A stretch of DNA of 64,000 bases from Selaginella moellendorffii (Eukaryota; Streptophyta; Lycopodiopsida; Selaginellales; Selaginellaceae): positions 153,109 to 217,108 of the forward strand of contig NW_003314289.1 of assembly GCF_000143415.4 (NCBI RefSeq), given 5' to 3'. The position numbers were made by a program, and so were the translations under genes. Position 1 is the stretch's first letter. Each line of letters starts with the position of its first letter. Shown here one piece after another: positions 12,160 through 27,054 of the stretch. The notes below the pieces were generated by a model. That model saw only the letters and a list, made by a program, of their open reading frames with translations, was not told the origin of the DNA and did no database searches.

Positions 12160-12420
12160 GAAAAGGCTGGCGAGCACACAACGACGAAGATGGGAAGTGG
12201 CGAATTCCCAGAGGCCGGTTTTTGACGCGCTGCCTATCACCGAGAAGTGTACCTTGTTCGCCTTGGTAGCGACCACGGTTTGCGATACACGCCATTGGTT
12301 CTCGAGCACAGGTTATCTCGAGTGCCTTCCCGTTATAGAGCTGTATAGCAACGGTGAGAAGTGGAAAAATTACTTCTTTTTCGGAGGTCCCGGCCGCAGC
12401 CCCTTGAGATAGCCACCGCA
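12160..12420 (+). pseudogene. Duplicated, broken last exon of neprosin gene 1
   Basis: This segment repeats the last exon of the preceding gene and its downstream flank. The unit at about 11,530-12,060 recurs at about 12,170-12,700, including shared 3' sequence such as ccttgcactgagaaactta. The copy begins gcgagcacacaacgacg, where the parent has gcgagcacacgacaacg. A TGA follows the second phenylalanine of its PEAGF segment and later indels shift the frame, although the end (aattacttctttttcgg) is still recognisable. No upstream neprosin exons accompany it, so it is a dead 3' fragment. Confidence 0.85.
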
Positions 12421-12715
12421 CGAAAACGAAACCACTGTTTTGATGCGTGAAAGGAAATAAGTTCTGACAAAACTACCAGCACTAAAAGCTTACTTTTGTC
12501 TTTAGAACGACCAGAAACTGGAGCTTTTCTAAGGCTGAGGTGCTCAACGTGTCCTTAGAATCGTCTCACAAACGGAAACGTGCCTTGAGTAGAGCGTTTC
12601 AGCGAGCGTCGTGCGAGCTATGGCTGTGGAGAGAAAGTAAAGAAATCAGTACCTTGCACTGAGAAACTTACCGCCAAGCAAAGCACAAAAAGAAGTACGT
12701 AGTGCTACAGGTGTT

Positions 12716-15439
<2,724 letters not shown>

Positions 15440-18400
15440 TCACATCGCTGTTCCATCATAAAGTGATGAAAGCCGGGGATCGCTCCTCAGCTTCCTATCC
15501 AGCTCCGTGTACCTACACGAAAAGAGAAGGAAAAAATAAGTTGGCATCGTCAATCGTACAACCGTGAGAACTTACTTCCTCAAAGCTGACTGTTCGTGCT
15601 CTTTTGCTCGTTTTTCCAAAATGCGGATGCGAAAAACAGCAGTCTCGCAGTCCTGCTCATACTTTTCAACTTCATCCACGGTCATTTGTTCTCTATCCCG
15701 TTCAAAGTTTGCTCGCCGCTTTGCTAATGCAGCAGTTTCTTCGTCATAGCGTGTCTGAAACAACAAAATTCCAGATTACTGACGTGTGCTTATTTTCATT
15801 TACCTGAATGATCGTGGCTCGATTCAACAGACGCTGCTTTAGTGCCTTGAGGCAATTTTCTCGAACTTCAAGCATTTGAACCCGCGTCAGCTTTTGCCTT
15901 GGTCTTGTACCCGGTGGCAAAAACGGTGACAAATAATCGGTTGGTGCCTGCAGCCAAATGCAAAAGTCATTGCGATCGAAGCTCCATAACATTTAATACC
16001 TTCTTTTCTGCTTCTCGGTCCTGCAACGAGTCGTCCTGCTTGAAACAAGCAACGTCTGTATATGGCAATTCCAGAATTACGTTTTGCTCTTCCTTGAGGC
16101 GATGCTGGAGAATATCACGAGTTTCATTCTCCCCATCACGGACTGCCTTTATCATTTCCCGTTCAGTTATCAGAAGTTCATGAAACTCATCCATTCTCTC
16201 AAACAGTTCCAGTTCCTTTTCGAAAGGGTCAACCTGTTTTTGGGACAAAAATTTATCCACAGCAATTTTCGTGAACCAAGTACCTGAAGTAGAGTCATTG
16301 TGCCATCTTTCGTATAGACGCGCGAAATGGAAGTGATACGACGACCTATATGATGGTAGTCAATGCGGATCTGATCTTGGCTTAAGCGGAAAACCTTTTT
16401 TGCAACATTCTTCGGGTGTTGCTTGGAGAACCTGAACAAACAAAAATTAAGCCCGTGCCTTCAGCAAGTGAAAAGGGAAGCACTTCAGTGTAAGTTTGGT
16501 GATCGGTAGAAAGTTGTCAGCAACAGTTTTCCTTCTGGCAGCCAGCGAAATTGTGTACGTTCGTTCTGAAACAGTATCTCGTTTATCTCTCACAGGGGTT
16601 CGTGACCTTCTGCTACTAACGCTGCAAGTTACAGTCATTTGCATTATTAGACGAGAGCTGGATCCAAAAGTTGGCATACCTCCTGAACCGAGACATAGTG
16701 CGTGATAATGACTTTCCCCTCGCACTGTCAGAAGATATTCGAGCTCGGCTTGTTCTGCTCGCCGAGTCGCTACGAAGGCTACTCCCACGAGACGAACTTT
16801 TGGTCTTAGGCTCGGCAGTTGCTGCTGTTGATGCTGAATCTGGTTCACTTCGAAAAATAGGACTGCCTTGAGGCAAAGTTACTGGAGCCGGCACACCATA
16901 ACATGCACATCGGTACACCATTGAGCTTTCCGAGTTATCAAACGTTTCAACAAGCTTCTTGCCTAGCAGCTGCACTAGAAGACCCTCTTAAGGAAATTAA
17001 TAAACGTTAGGGAGAGACTCGGTTGCTCACCTCTTCGCGGCAAACCAATCCATCAGTTCGAGCGCCAGAATGGAACATAAATTTTCTGCTCACCCCCTCT
17101 ACTATCTCAATTTCTTTCAGTCCGAACGATGTCCCCTGATTAAAAAATTCATGCACCTACAGAAACGGAAAATGTTATCAATAAACTGGTAAGGCAAGAA
17201 AACCAAACCTTGTTCTCCTGCAGCAGAAAAATTCTCCTTTTAAGGCCATCTTTGCGTCTTTGAAAGTAATCGTGGCATTCCAGAAGGATTCTCCTGTCGT
17301 TGTCAGCGTAGAAGTGCAGGCGTTCGATCAATCCATCCCAGCGAACATAATCTCCATAAAATGCATACATCTCATGAGTACACTTGTCGTAGTGTGTCTT
17401 CTTCATTCCTTTCGGACACCTGCAGGATATTAGAGAATGTTAGAACACGTTTCCTTGAAAAAAATCGTACCATGTACCTTGTGACAAAAGCCTCCATGGA
17501 AATCTCAAGCTTAGGTACCCATGAAGGTGGCAAAAGCCAGTGATGTATATCAGTCTCGCCAATCTTTTCCCCCTCGTCGACCACAGTCTTCTTATCAGAG
17601 CTGATTTTGGATATCGTTTCCTTCGTGGCACCAGAAGTTGCTGAAATCGTTCCAGTAGCAGCCTCTGGAGATGAAGCGCGAGTTGGATCTGGCCTTGAGC
17701 CAGCAGGTGTTGAAGAAGGAGTCGGCTTGGACGACGTATCTTCTTCCTTCTTGCCATCAACAATGGTCAAGTTGTCTCGGAAACGGCCTTCAGTGTCAAG
17801 GCCATCAAAGATTCTTTCCCACTTCACGGTATCCTTCAAATTCCAGGAAAGATTATTGATCCCTGCCCGAGTTGGATTCGGCTGCATGTTGATCCAGACG
17901 TTGCTCTGGTTCCAGACGTACTCAACAGCATAATACGGAGAGTCCGTTAGATGATACTTCCGACCAGTACTAGGCTCGACGAAGAAACTTTCGGTCAGAC
18001 CTCGTTTTCCACTCACAATCATCACCCAGCAATGTACTCGTTTCCTGTCCAGCTTGTCAACCTCTGGTTCAACCGGCGGCTCTGGAGCACTCACGGCCTC
18101 AACCACCATGGAATCCTGTATTTGCTTTTGTACGCCACCACACTCGGTTGCCTCTGGTGTTTCTTCTGCTCCCTCCGGCTTCGGATCGTCCGGTTTCATT
18201 TCTGGCTCTGGCTTCGCCTCATCTGACTTTCCTTCCTGTTTTGCATCGGACTTTTCTTCTTGTGTCGTGCTTGTAGTGCCTGCTTCAGCTGCTGTTTTAT
18301 ATGGATCAGGAGATGATGAAGTTGACGGAGCTTCTGCAGGCTCGGGAGGCTCCGGCGGCTCAACCTCTTCCAAGTCCGGGACGTTGCATCTTTCAACGCA

Positions 18401-21400
18401 GTACCTAAGAAGTGTGTCCTCCTCTTCGTTTTGCCCGTATTTCAATTTGGCATCAACGCTTCCCTTGAAAATCTCAGCAAAGCCTTTTGCTGCAGCATCT
18501 CTGATGTCTTTCTCATTTGAAAGAAATTGATCATTCAATATAGGTGGCGACGGTCTCGAGTATTTTGTTGTTCGTGGTGGCTTTTCAGGAGGCCGCCGGG
18601 AAGCAAGCTCTCGCTCTTCGACAGCTTTGGGACACTCGCAGTGTTTCTGATAGAAAACGACTTAACCAACAAGCAAATCACACAAGAACAAGCTGGCAAA
18701 TATACCTGATTATTGGAAGTTAGAAACAAAGGTGCGTATCCCGCTACACAATATGCATCATAGCGGGCACCAATAAGAAGCGACGCCAGTGCTATTGAAA
18801 AATCAAAACAATCGCCTCTTTGCCACTGGTGGAACAAGTAAAATAAGTTTGCATGTAAATCAACTCTATGAATACCTCAATAACACTCTGTGAAGACGGT
18901 ATGTAAGATGGAAAGTACTTTGGATCTTCAAGGGTATCAAACGCTAGGAAGTTGGATATAAAGCTGGCGCATCCTTGCCACTGGTATAACTCCGTATACT
19001 CCATGTGTGATGGCCGTATTGTCGAGCAAATGAACTTTTCCACGCCACATTCATTTTTCGCTATGAGAAGCAAGGGTCTTCTCTCCGGGTATACTTGTTG
19101 GAACTATAAGCAAATTTCCCGCACGCGTTTCAGGAAAGAAACGAAAAAAGACTTACTCGCTTCTGAAGATGTTTAACGTGCTTCAAAAGAAGTTGCTCTT
19201 TCTGGGATAAAACCTGGTAAGATCTTGGCATCTGGTTTATCTGGGAAACCAAAGCTGTTTAGCCTGGAAAAAAAAGAAGATAAGTCAAGCCTTACTTTGG
19301 TATGTATAATATGAAGAACACGATCTGTTTTAGTATCCAGAGACCTCTTCATCGTAGTTTCTACCATCTGTCATGAAAGTACTTGTGTCTTGAAACAGAA
19401 GTGGTATAAATCAAAATTTCACCAGGGGTTTCAAAGACTCCAGCATTGTCTCCATGTACATATCCCACGTTTCAGTACTAGTATCTGATTCGATTTCGTC
19501 CAAAGTTTCCACCTTGAAGATGATAAGTTTGCTGGCGTGGAAACAAATCCTGAAACGTTCTATAACGTTGTTAACTGCTGTCCAGTCTAAAATAATCACT
19601 TACGTGCACTGTAATGCGGAAGTAATATGGCTTTCGAGTTCTATCCAAGAACCTGAAAAGGCAAAGTGAACAGCCTGTTATCATCAGAACGTTTAAAGTG
19701 GTAGACTACCTTCGTGTGCACTTCGCTTAACTTCTGCTGAAACAGTCACAGCTGGACTGCAGCAAAACAAACACTGATTGTCAATAGTAAAATTTACTTC
19801 TAGTTCTGGTTTAGAAAGCATTACTTTGATGTAGGCTGGCGCAATACTTCGTCCCCGAGAGGAAGAACAAACGCTGAAGTCAACGCCGTTCCATTGCCAT
19901 CAATCCCTCCAGCAATATAAAGCCTGAATCATACAAACACCATCAATCAGTTTTAGCCGTTCAACACACAACCTGTTGTCGAATATGGTAGCGACATGGT
20001 CATATCTTGGAGATGGGCATAGACCTTCGTTTACTAACTGCTCAAAAACTCAGAAAACAATAAGTTTTCCATGTAGCAGTAAAACCCAAACCTTTGTCCA
20101 AACAAGACTATTGACGTCCAGAACATAAATGTCATCTTGCATAACGTTGCCTTTTCCCCCATGTACGTATATATTAGCTCCTATAGCCGCAACAGCAGCG
20201 TGCTCTCTGGGTGCAGGCACAGATCCTTTCGTGCGTTGCGGTATCCAAGACCATGTCTGAAAATTAAGTTTACTGAAACAAATATTTATATGAATGCGAG
20301 ACACTTTGAATAAAAAATACTTGAGATACTTTAAAATGCTAGTACCTGAGTGCAGAGTGTGTACAGATCGTTATGCCGTTGGCGAGTTCCACGGCCTCCA
20401 AATAATATCACCTGGTTAGCAGCAACTGAGAGCGATGCACCTTCACGAATTGAAGGTACAGTCCCTTCTACAAGAGGCTGCAAAATAAAAGTTTCAGCAT
20501 TAGCAACACAAAAACAAAAAAGTCAAATACCTGATACCAAGACATACTCTTGACATCAAGATAGTGCAGGTCATTCAAAAGCTTATTTTCTTCGTTTCGA
20601 CCACCAAAAATATACAACCTGCGACAAACGATAAACTGTAGCCAAACAGAAAGTGCATTGAGGTGACAGCATACCGCTTATGGCCATCATAGGCCGCTGC
20701 GTGACCATCACGAGGCGCAGGAGCATTTCCACTTGTCCCAGGTTTAGCCCACAACAATGTCCGCAAGTCAAACGTGTAGAGATCATCAACCTGATACAAT
20801 CCATGAGCTAAAAAAACCAGGGAAGTTACTGATACCTTTCCGTAATTGGGAATGTTTCCCCCAAACATATACAGTATAGGTCCAGCTTCCGTCATACTGT
20901 GGTGACTTCTCATTGGAGGACCTCCTGGTGCAGACTCAAATCGCGTAGGAAACTGCAAGTAAGAGCCTGGAAACCAATAATGTCGGATGAATCACAGGTC
21001 TCTACATAACATTCTCTTACCAACAATTGTAGGCTGAGGCTTTTGACGAATGAGCTCTTCTAGTTGCTGCTGCGAAAATGACTCCCGCAAAAACTCCATA
21101 AACTCTTCAAAACCCTGTCATGACGGTCGAGGTTTCAAAATCTAAGAAGATCAAAATTCGGTATCTAGGCATACCCGAGAGTAAACTTTGTTGGCAGGCT
21201 CTGCAAGAGGATTTGCTTCGCAGTTGAACTCTTGTAGGTTCTTTAGAAGGCTGAGTGATGGTGGAATATGTACGAGGCGGTTGTTATGGACGTCCAGAAG
21301 TATCAGCTCCTTGAGATTTTGCAAAGCCAGAGGTAAAGTGGAGAGCATGTTTGAGCTGACATCCAAACGTTGTAGGTGTCTAAGCGTTCCAAGCGATTCT

Positions 21401-22126
21401 GGTAGCTCGGTAAGCTGATTATTTGCTACCAGTAAAAAAGAAAACCTTCAAGGCTTTTGAAAAATATACAAAGTACTAAGAGAACTTACCAACATTCAAA
21501 TAAAGCAAGAATCCTAAGTTTTTCCAAAATGTCGGCAGCGACGTCAGATAGTTGCGAGCAAAGTTGAGCTCGCGAAGTGCAATCAATGAACCGACCAAAT
21601 GATCCATCTCCCTTATTTCATTCTCAGAGACATCAAGGACCTGCGAAACCACGAAAATTAATTGGAGCTAAATGCGCGGAAGACTTACCTGAAGCTTATG
21701 AAAGGAAAACACGACTTGAGGTAGCTGATGAAGATTGTTTTGATATAGTCTTAGAGCTCGTAGGCCACGGAACTCAGAAATCTCCGGTATCACATCCGTC
21801 AATTGGTTGCTGAGCAGGAAAATCCAATGAAAAAACAAACAGATTAATCAGTAAAGAATCTTATGCAGCTATAGATCAACAGCCTACTTGTGAAAGTCGA
21901 ACTCGATCACAACATTAGCACCAGCTCCTTTTATCATGTTTACTAATCCTTGTGGCAGCTCTTCAAGCTCCAAGCCGCTGTGAAGACCAAAACATAGTGA
22001 GAAAAAAACCGAGCATTTCGAGATATTGGTTTACCTGAGTACAAGCTTCTGTGACTTCCGGCAATCGGCCATGCGAGCCTTGATCTTCTTGAGCTTCACA
22101 AAGCTTTGTTTGCTCTTCGTCGCCAT
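15440..22126 (-). CDS. DRC7: LRR-Kelch-DRC7 (nexin-dynein regulatory complex subunit 7), apparently one gene
   Basis: A long minus-strand gene with more than 20 short introns. The ATG at 22,126 opens MATKSKQSFVKLKKIKARM. About seven leucine-rich repeats follow (LRALRLYQNNLHQLP, RLDVSSNMLSTLP), then a Kelch propeller at about 19,800-20,960 (LYMFGGNIPNYGKV, APAPRDGHAAAYDGHKR, RLYIAGG). A short tail ends in a TGA at 19,411. A GTGAAA..CAG intron of about 55 bp just before that stop joins the frame, in phase 0, to DRC7-type exons. These include MPRSYQVLSQKEQLLLKH, a broken transglutaminase-like region (NECGVEKFICSTIRP, RGDCFDFSIALASLLIG), VHCWVMIVSGKRG and a long C-terminal coiled coil ending DPRLSSLYDGTAM. 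DRC7 (CCDC135/lobo) belongs to the inter-doublet link of motile axonemes. If that intron is not used, there are two genes about 40 bp apart. Confidence 0.82.
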
Positions 22127-22570
22127 GGCTGCCGATGGAAGAGATGGACAAAGACTGGAGAAAATGTAAGGCGCTCCTCCTAGACGAGAACTAAACCCCT
22201 AAAACCCTACCCTACGCGATCCAATCCAAGCTCTGGAATCCACAATGCTAAAGCCCTCGCCTGGGATCTCTCAATGCCGCCTCCTAAATCGATCGAAGTA
22301 CCCGCACTGCTACCAAACTCACATGTTTCGAGCACAACACTCCATCGTGAAGCTCATACACGCGATCGATCAATCGCCCCGCCCATTCGCCGCGCGGGGG
22401 CATCCAAAAACCCTAGCCCTAAAACTCTTTCTGCTGAATGCAACAACTGCTTTAAAATGCGGGGTATATTCCCAAAAGCGCGCGAGCCGTCCGATCAAGA
22501 CACCCCTAAAACCCTATCGGCGGGGATTAGGGTTAGGGCTTTAGGAAGGGGGCCGCCGAGTTCTTGAGCA
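22127..22570. promoter_or_regulatory. Divergent promoter region with telo-box motifs
   Basis: These 444 bp separate the start codons of the DRC7 gene (leftward) and RPL7 (rightward). They contain several telo-box-like motifs: aaaacccta near 22,200, aaaaaccctag near 22,407, aaaacccta near 22,507, and the opposite-strand form attagggttagggc at about 22,526-22,541. AAACCCTA boxes are well known in plant ribosomal-protein promoters. The cluster nearest RPL7 most likely serves that gene. Confidence 0.65.
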
Positions 22571-23635
22571 ATGGCGACGGAAGAGATGCAGGTGGACGCT
22601 CCCCCGGCGGCCGTGGTGCCCGAATCAGTGCTCAAGAAGCGCAGGCGCGACGAGCAGTGGAGCGTGGAGAGAAAGGAGCGCCTCGCCCTCGCCCAGAAGA
22701 AGAACAAGAGCAATCGCCGGCTCATTTTCAAGCGCGCCGAGCAGTATGTCAAGGAGTACCGCGATCAGGTATGGGGGTTCTATCGCTCGATTCCCGTGGC
22801 ATTTTCTCACCCCTTGCATTGGGATCTCCAGGAGCAGGATCTGATTCGGCTCAAGAGGGAGGCCAAGCGCAAAGGAGGCTTTTACGTCGAGCCGGAAGCC
22901 AAGCTCATGTTCGTCATCCGGATAAGAGGGTGGGTGAATTTTCCTTCTCGATTTTAAGTCCGTACAAACGGAGTATAAATTTTGTTTTCATCCAGTATCA
23001 ACGACATGCATCCCAAGACCCGGAAGATCTTGCAGCTTCTTCGCCTGCGTCAGGTAAATTCCTTGTGAAAGTTGCGATTGTGATACGAGTTCTCTTACTA
23101 TCACATTCTTTCTTTTATAGATCTTCAATGGGGTGTTCATGAAGGTGAACAAGGCAACCATGAACATGCTCAAGAGAGTCGAGCCGTACGTGACTTACGG
23201 GTAAGTTTCTTTGTTTTCCAAGATCACCATCACGATTTCTAAGCAAAACTCTCCAGGTATCCGAATCTCAAGAGCGTGAGAGAGCTCATCTACAAGCGTG
23301 GCTACGGGAAAGTCAACAAGAAGCGCATCGCTCTCACCGATAACTCGATCATCGAAGAGGTACGATCCTTTTCTACGATGACTTCTAGTTCTCATCGTTT
23401 CTTATTTGTTCTTTCTCAGAGCCTGGGGAAGTATGGAATCATCTGTATCGAGGATCTCATCCACGAGATCTACACGGTTGGGCCACACTTCAAGGAGGCG
23501 AATAACTTCTTGTGGCCTTTCAAGCTCAGCGCTCCTCTCGGCGGATTGAAGAAGAAGAGGAATCACTACATCGAGGGAGGAGACGCTGGAAACAGGGAGG
23601 TCAAAGTTAACGCTTTGATCCGCAGGATGAACTAA
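22571..23635 (+). CDS. RPL7: 60S ribosomal protein L7 (uL30)
   Basis: Five exons encode a full-length uL30. The first (22,571-22,768) has the basic N-terminus with [14 protein letters not shown] and [16 protein letters not shown]. The second carries [18 protein letters not shown] and FVIRIRG. The next two carry [39 protein letters not shown] and [16 protein letters not shown]. The last holds [19 protein letters not shown] and ends LIRRMN at 23,635. These match eukaryotic RPL7, a structural component of the large cytosolic ribosomal subunit. The start is the first ATG after the telo-box-rich promoter. No breaks were seen. Confidence 0.97.
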
Positions 23636-24146
23636 ATCGCCCTCTCAACACCCTCTTTTTTGCCTGGTTTTATGCTGTGTGTTCTTCCAGAGCGAGACTT
23701 TTTAAATGATCGAGAACATTCGCAACGAAAACTCGAATCTAGGGCAAATCGGTATATGCTAGAGAGATGCGTTTAGGTGATGTTTTAAAAAAAAAGGCCC
23801 AACGGCTCCTTTGGCGCCCGCCGTCCGTGAGCAAATTCGTGTACGGATAGAATGTGGCCACTTTGCGCCAGGGGCCGTACGACTGCCGGCTGAATGAGCG
23901 CACGTCTTCCCTGCGGGGGCTTTCCTTATTCCCCCCTCTCTCTTTCTCCAAGGCACTTCTTTCAAGGCTCTACTTTCGCTAGGGTTTGATCGATCGAGGA
24001 GCGTGTCTTGCGTTATCGGGCAGGCGGCGCGTGGAAATTCCGTGAATCGGGAGCATTTTCGTCACGATCGACAGTGCTGGAGGTAAGCGGCGCCTTCTTT
24101 CTTGGCCCTGGATCTTTATTTCGAGAGCTGGTTGGGATTTCTAGGC
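23636..24146. promoter_or_regulatory. RPL7 3' flank and MAP65 5' region
   Basis: This region holds the 3' end of RPL7 and the upstream region of MAP65. There is an aggccca site-II-like element near 23,795 and a gctagggtttgatc telo-box-like motif near 23,978. An intron probably lies in the 5' UTR around 24,083-24,143 (aggtaagc ... ttctag). No separate gene is visible. Confidence 0.45.
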
Positions 24147-26794
24147 ATGGACGCCGCCAGTGAGACGACTTGTGGATCTTTGCTGCGGGAGCTCCAGGTA
24201 AGAGCTGCTTAGATCCTACATTGCACGAGTGGACACTGAAAATGGCACTGCGCAGCACATCTGGGACGAGGTCGGGGAGAGCGATGAAGAAAGAGATCGT
24301 ATGTTACTCCAGTTAGAACAGGAGTGTTTGGAGGTTTATCGGCGAAAGGTGGATCAAGCAAACCATGGGCGAGCTAGGCTACACCGGGCTCTTGCTGATG
24401 CCGAGGCAGAGCTAGCTGCGCTTGTGTCTACACTTGGAGAAAGACCTATCATTGTGAGTTTCTTGGCTCTTGGATCTTTTTCATGTTCTCTCTTTAAACT
24501 TTTGTGGTTGGTTGTGTAGATCGAGAATCGTTTGGGCACGCTAAAGGAGCAGTTTGCAGCAGTTTATCCCATCGTCGAAGAGATGAAACAGAAGAAGGAG
24601 GAGCGCAGTAGACAAATTGCCGATGTGAGGTTCCAGATCCAGAAAATTCGTGGAGACATTGCGGGAGCTCCGATCAACGATACGCCGGTTGAGGAAGATT
24701 TAACGTTGAGGAAGCTTGAAGAGTACCAGCTTCAGCTGCAGGCGTTGCAAAAAGAAAAGGTGAGAGAGCTTTTTCTATACTGGATGGAACATTGAATGCT
24801 CTAACTATATGTCTTTATGTCTAGTGTGATCGAATGAACAAAGTCATGGAGTATGTGAATCTCATTCATGACTTATGTAGCGTTTTGGCTATCGACTTCT
24901 TGAAGACAGTGGGTGAAGTACATCCCAGCCTGGAGAGTCTAGAGAGCACTCACACAAGAAGTATAAGTAATGAGACGTTAGCAAAACTTCAAAACACGGC
25001 GCAACGATTGCAGCAAGAAAAGAAGGAGCGCATGATAAAGGTGATCTCTTTTCTTCTTTTTCGATTCAACCAAAACAATTGTTTATGCAGCTGCAAGAAT
25101 TGGGAGAGGCTTTGATTGAGTTGTGGAGCCTCATGGATACTCCGTCCGAGGAGCAGAACTGTTTTCAGCATATTACCTGCCATCTTGCTGCTAGAGATGA
25201 CGAAGTGACAACTCCTGGAGCGCTTTCTTTGGACGTCATGGAACAGGTTCAAAGCTATAAGACGGTTTTCCATAGAGTATCTTAACTGTTTCATTCTTCT
25301 GGCAGGCGGATTTGGAAGTTCAAAGGCTGAGCCATCTCAAGATTAGCAAGATGAAGGAGCTTGTGCTGAAGAAGCGATCAGAGCTCGAAGATATCTGCCG
25401 TCGCGCTCACATGGAATGTGACGAGAATGTGTCGGAAGAGAAGATCAGCGCTCTCATTGATTCAGGTAACGGCGATCACCGGCTTCTTTCTTACACGATC
25501 TAAATAACGTATCTTGAAGGTATGATTGATGCTGCGGACCTTCTCTCAAACATGGAAGACCAGATTGGCAAGGCGAAGGAGGAAGCATTCTACAGAAAAG
25601 AGATTATGGATAAGATCGAGCGCTGGATAGCAGCATGCGAAGAAGAAAGCTGGCTAGAAGACTACAGCAAAGACGAGAACAGGTATTCTGCCAGCAGAGG
25701 CGCACACTTGAACCTGAAACGTGCTGAACGTGCTCGTGCCACAGTCAACAAGCTACCGGGTATACTTTTGTTTATTGAAAGTCCATGTATGCAATTAACA
25801 CTTCCATGCAGCTCTTATCGAGTCGCTAAAGGCCAAAGCGAGGTCGTGGGAAGAAGAAAGAGGTGCTCCATTCTTCTACGACGGGGTATGCAATTCTCAT
25901 GCTCCATGTTGTTTATCCTTACGCTGATTTGCCAGGTGAGCTTACTCGCAATGCTCGAAGAGTACAACCACTTGCGACGTGAAAAGGAAGAAGAGAAGCG
26001 ACGGATGCGGGTAAGCATTTGCTTTCCTATAGCTACAGCCATGCGAAACAATCGTTTTCTGGCTGGCAGGATCACAAGCGCATCCAGGAGCAACTAATCA
26101 CCGAGCAAGAAGTTCTCTTCGGATCGCGTCCGAGTCCGATCAAGCCCAACAGCATCAAGAAGACCGCGGGTCTAGGCGCAAGGACGACGAACGGCGCCGC
26201 CGGCGGCACTACGCCGGCCAACCGTCGTCTGTCCATGGGAGGAGGAGGGGGAGGAGGCAGGAACGGACGCCTCGCAACAACACCAGCTCCAAAGCTCGAG
26301 GATAACAACGCAGGTGGGTCTGACAGTGAGATCGCTTCTGTCACCACCGATTATCGCCTGCAGGTGCCCATCCTCTGAGCTTCCAGCCCGACCGGAAGCC
26401 ATTGACGCCACTCGTCTACCAGCAGCAGCAGGCTTCCACGAGAATCATCAACTCTGCCGATTGCTTTGCCAGTCCGGTGAAGCCGACCTCGCTATCTCTA
26501 GGTGCCAAGCACAGCAACACCGGCATCGCGAATAACACCAGCTACACCAACAAGAGCAACAGCAGCACCACTTTATACAAGAAGTGCGAGCCGCAAGAGG
26601 AGGTGGTGATCACTCCAGTCGCCTCTAAGCAGGCCGATCAAGGGAGCTTGAGAAGCGGTGGCTCGCTGCTCGTCCCCGAGATTGGCTCGGTTCTTCTTCC
26701 ACACAATGCTCCAGGCATTGTTCCAAGCAGGCTACCGCAGCAGGAGATGGAGTACTCTTTTGAAGAAAGGAGGCTGCTGTGTCTAGCTAGGTAG
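24147..26794 (+). CDS. MAP65: MAP65/Ase1/PRC1-family microtubule-associated protein
   Basis: About ten exons encode a protein of the MAP65 family, which cross-links antiparallel microtubules in the preprophase band, spindle midzone and phragmoplast. The N-terminus (MDAASETTCGSLLRELQ, then IWDEVGESDEERDRMLLQLE) and the long coiled coil are typical. The conserved microtubule-binding block is present: WIAACEEESWLEDYSKDENR, YSASRGAHLNLKRAERAR, then FFYDG and LLAMLEEYNHLRREKEEEKR. The C-terminal tail is basic and Ser/Thr/Pro-rich, with a run of seven glycines near 26,240 and SPIKPNS and SPVKPTS sites that fit cyclin-dependent kinase targets. The tail is poorly conserved in the family, so the exact last exon and the stop at 26,794 are less certain than the core. 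Confidence 0.93.
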
Positions 26795-26897
26795 GAATCT
26801 CATGTATATAGAGATTAACAGCAATTAGTTTACTACTTTGCCAAAGATGATCCTATCGTTGTTTCTTGTTGACGTGGTATGGTGTGTAGGGAGAAAT

Positions 26898-27054
26898 CAC
26901 CTTGAGGAGCTTCCTTTCTCAAACACTGGAAAAGTTTCCCATGCTGAAAAGCCTCTACCTTCGGGGTTGCGAAACAGTGATTTCAAGTTCCTCAACATTT
27001 CGGGCACCTTTGGCAAAGCCTGCGGGTGATCTTATTGCCGATTTGAAGATTTAA
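26898..27054 (+). pseudogene. Leucine-rich-repeat relic
   Basis: A short open frame ends at the TAA at 27,052. It reads FLSQTLEKFPMLKSLYLRGC and then CETVISSSS and KPAGDLIADLKI, which resembles LRR segments of plant resistance-type or F-box/LRR proteins. There is no start codon in context and no NB-ARC or other domain nearby. It is probably a fragment of a lost gene. Confidence 0.35.
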
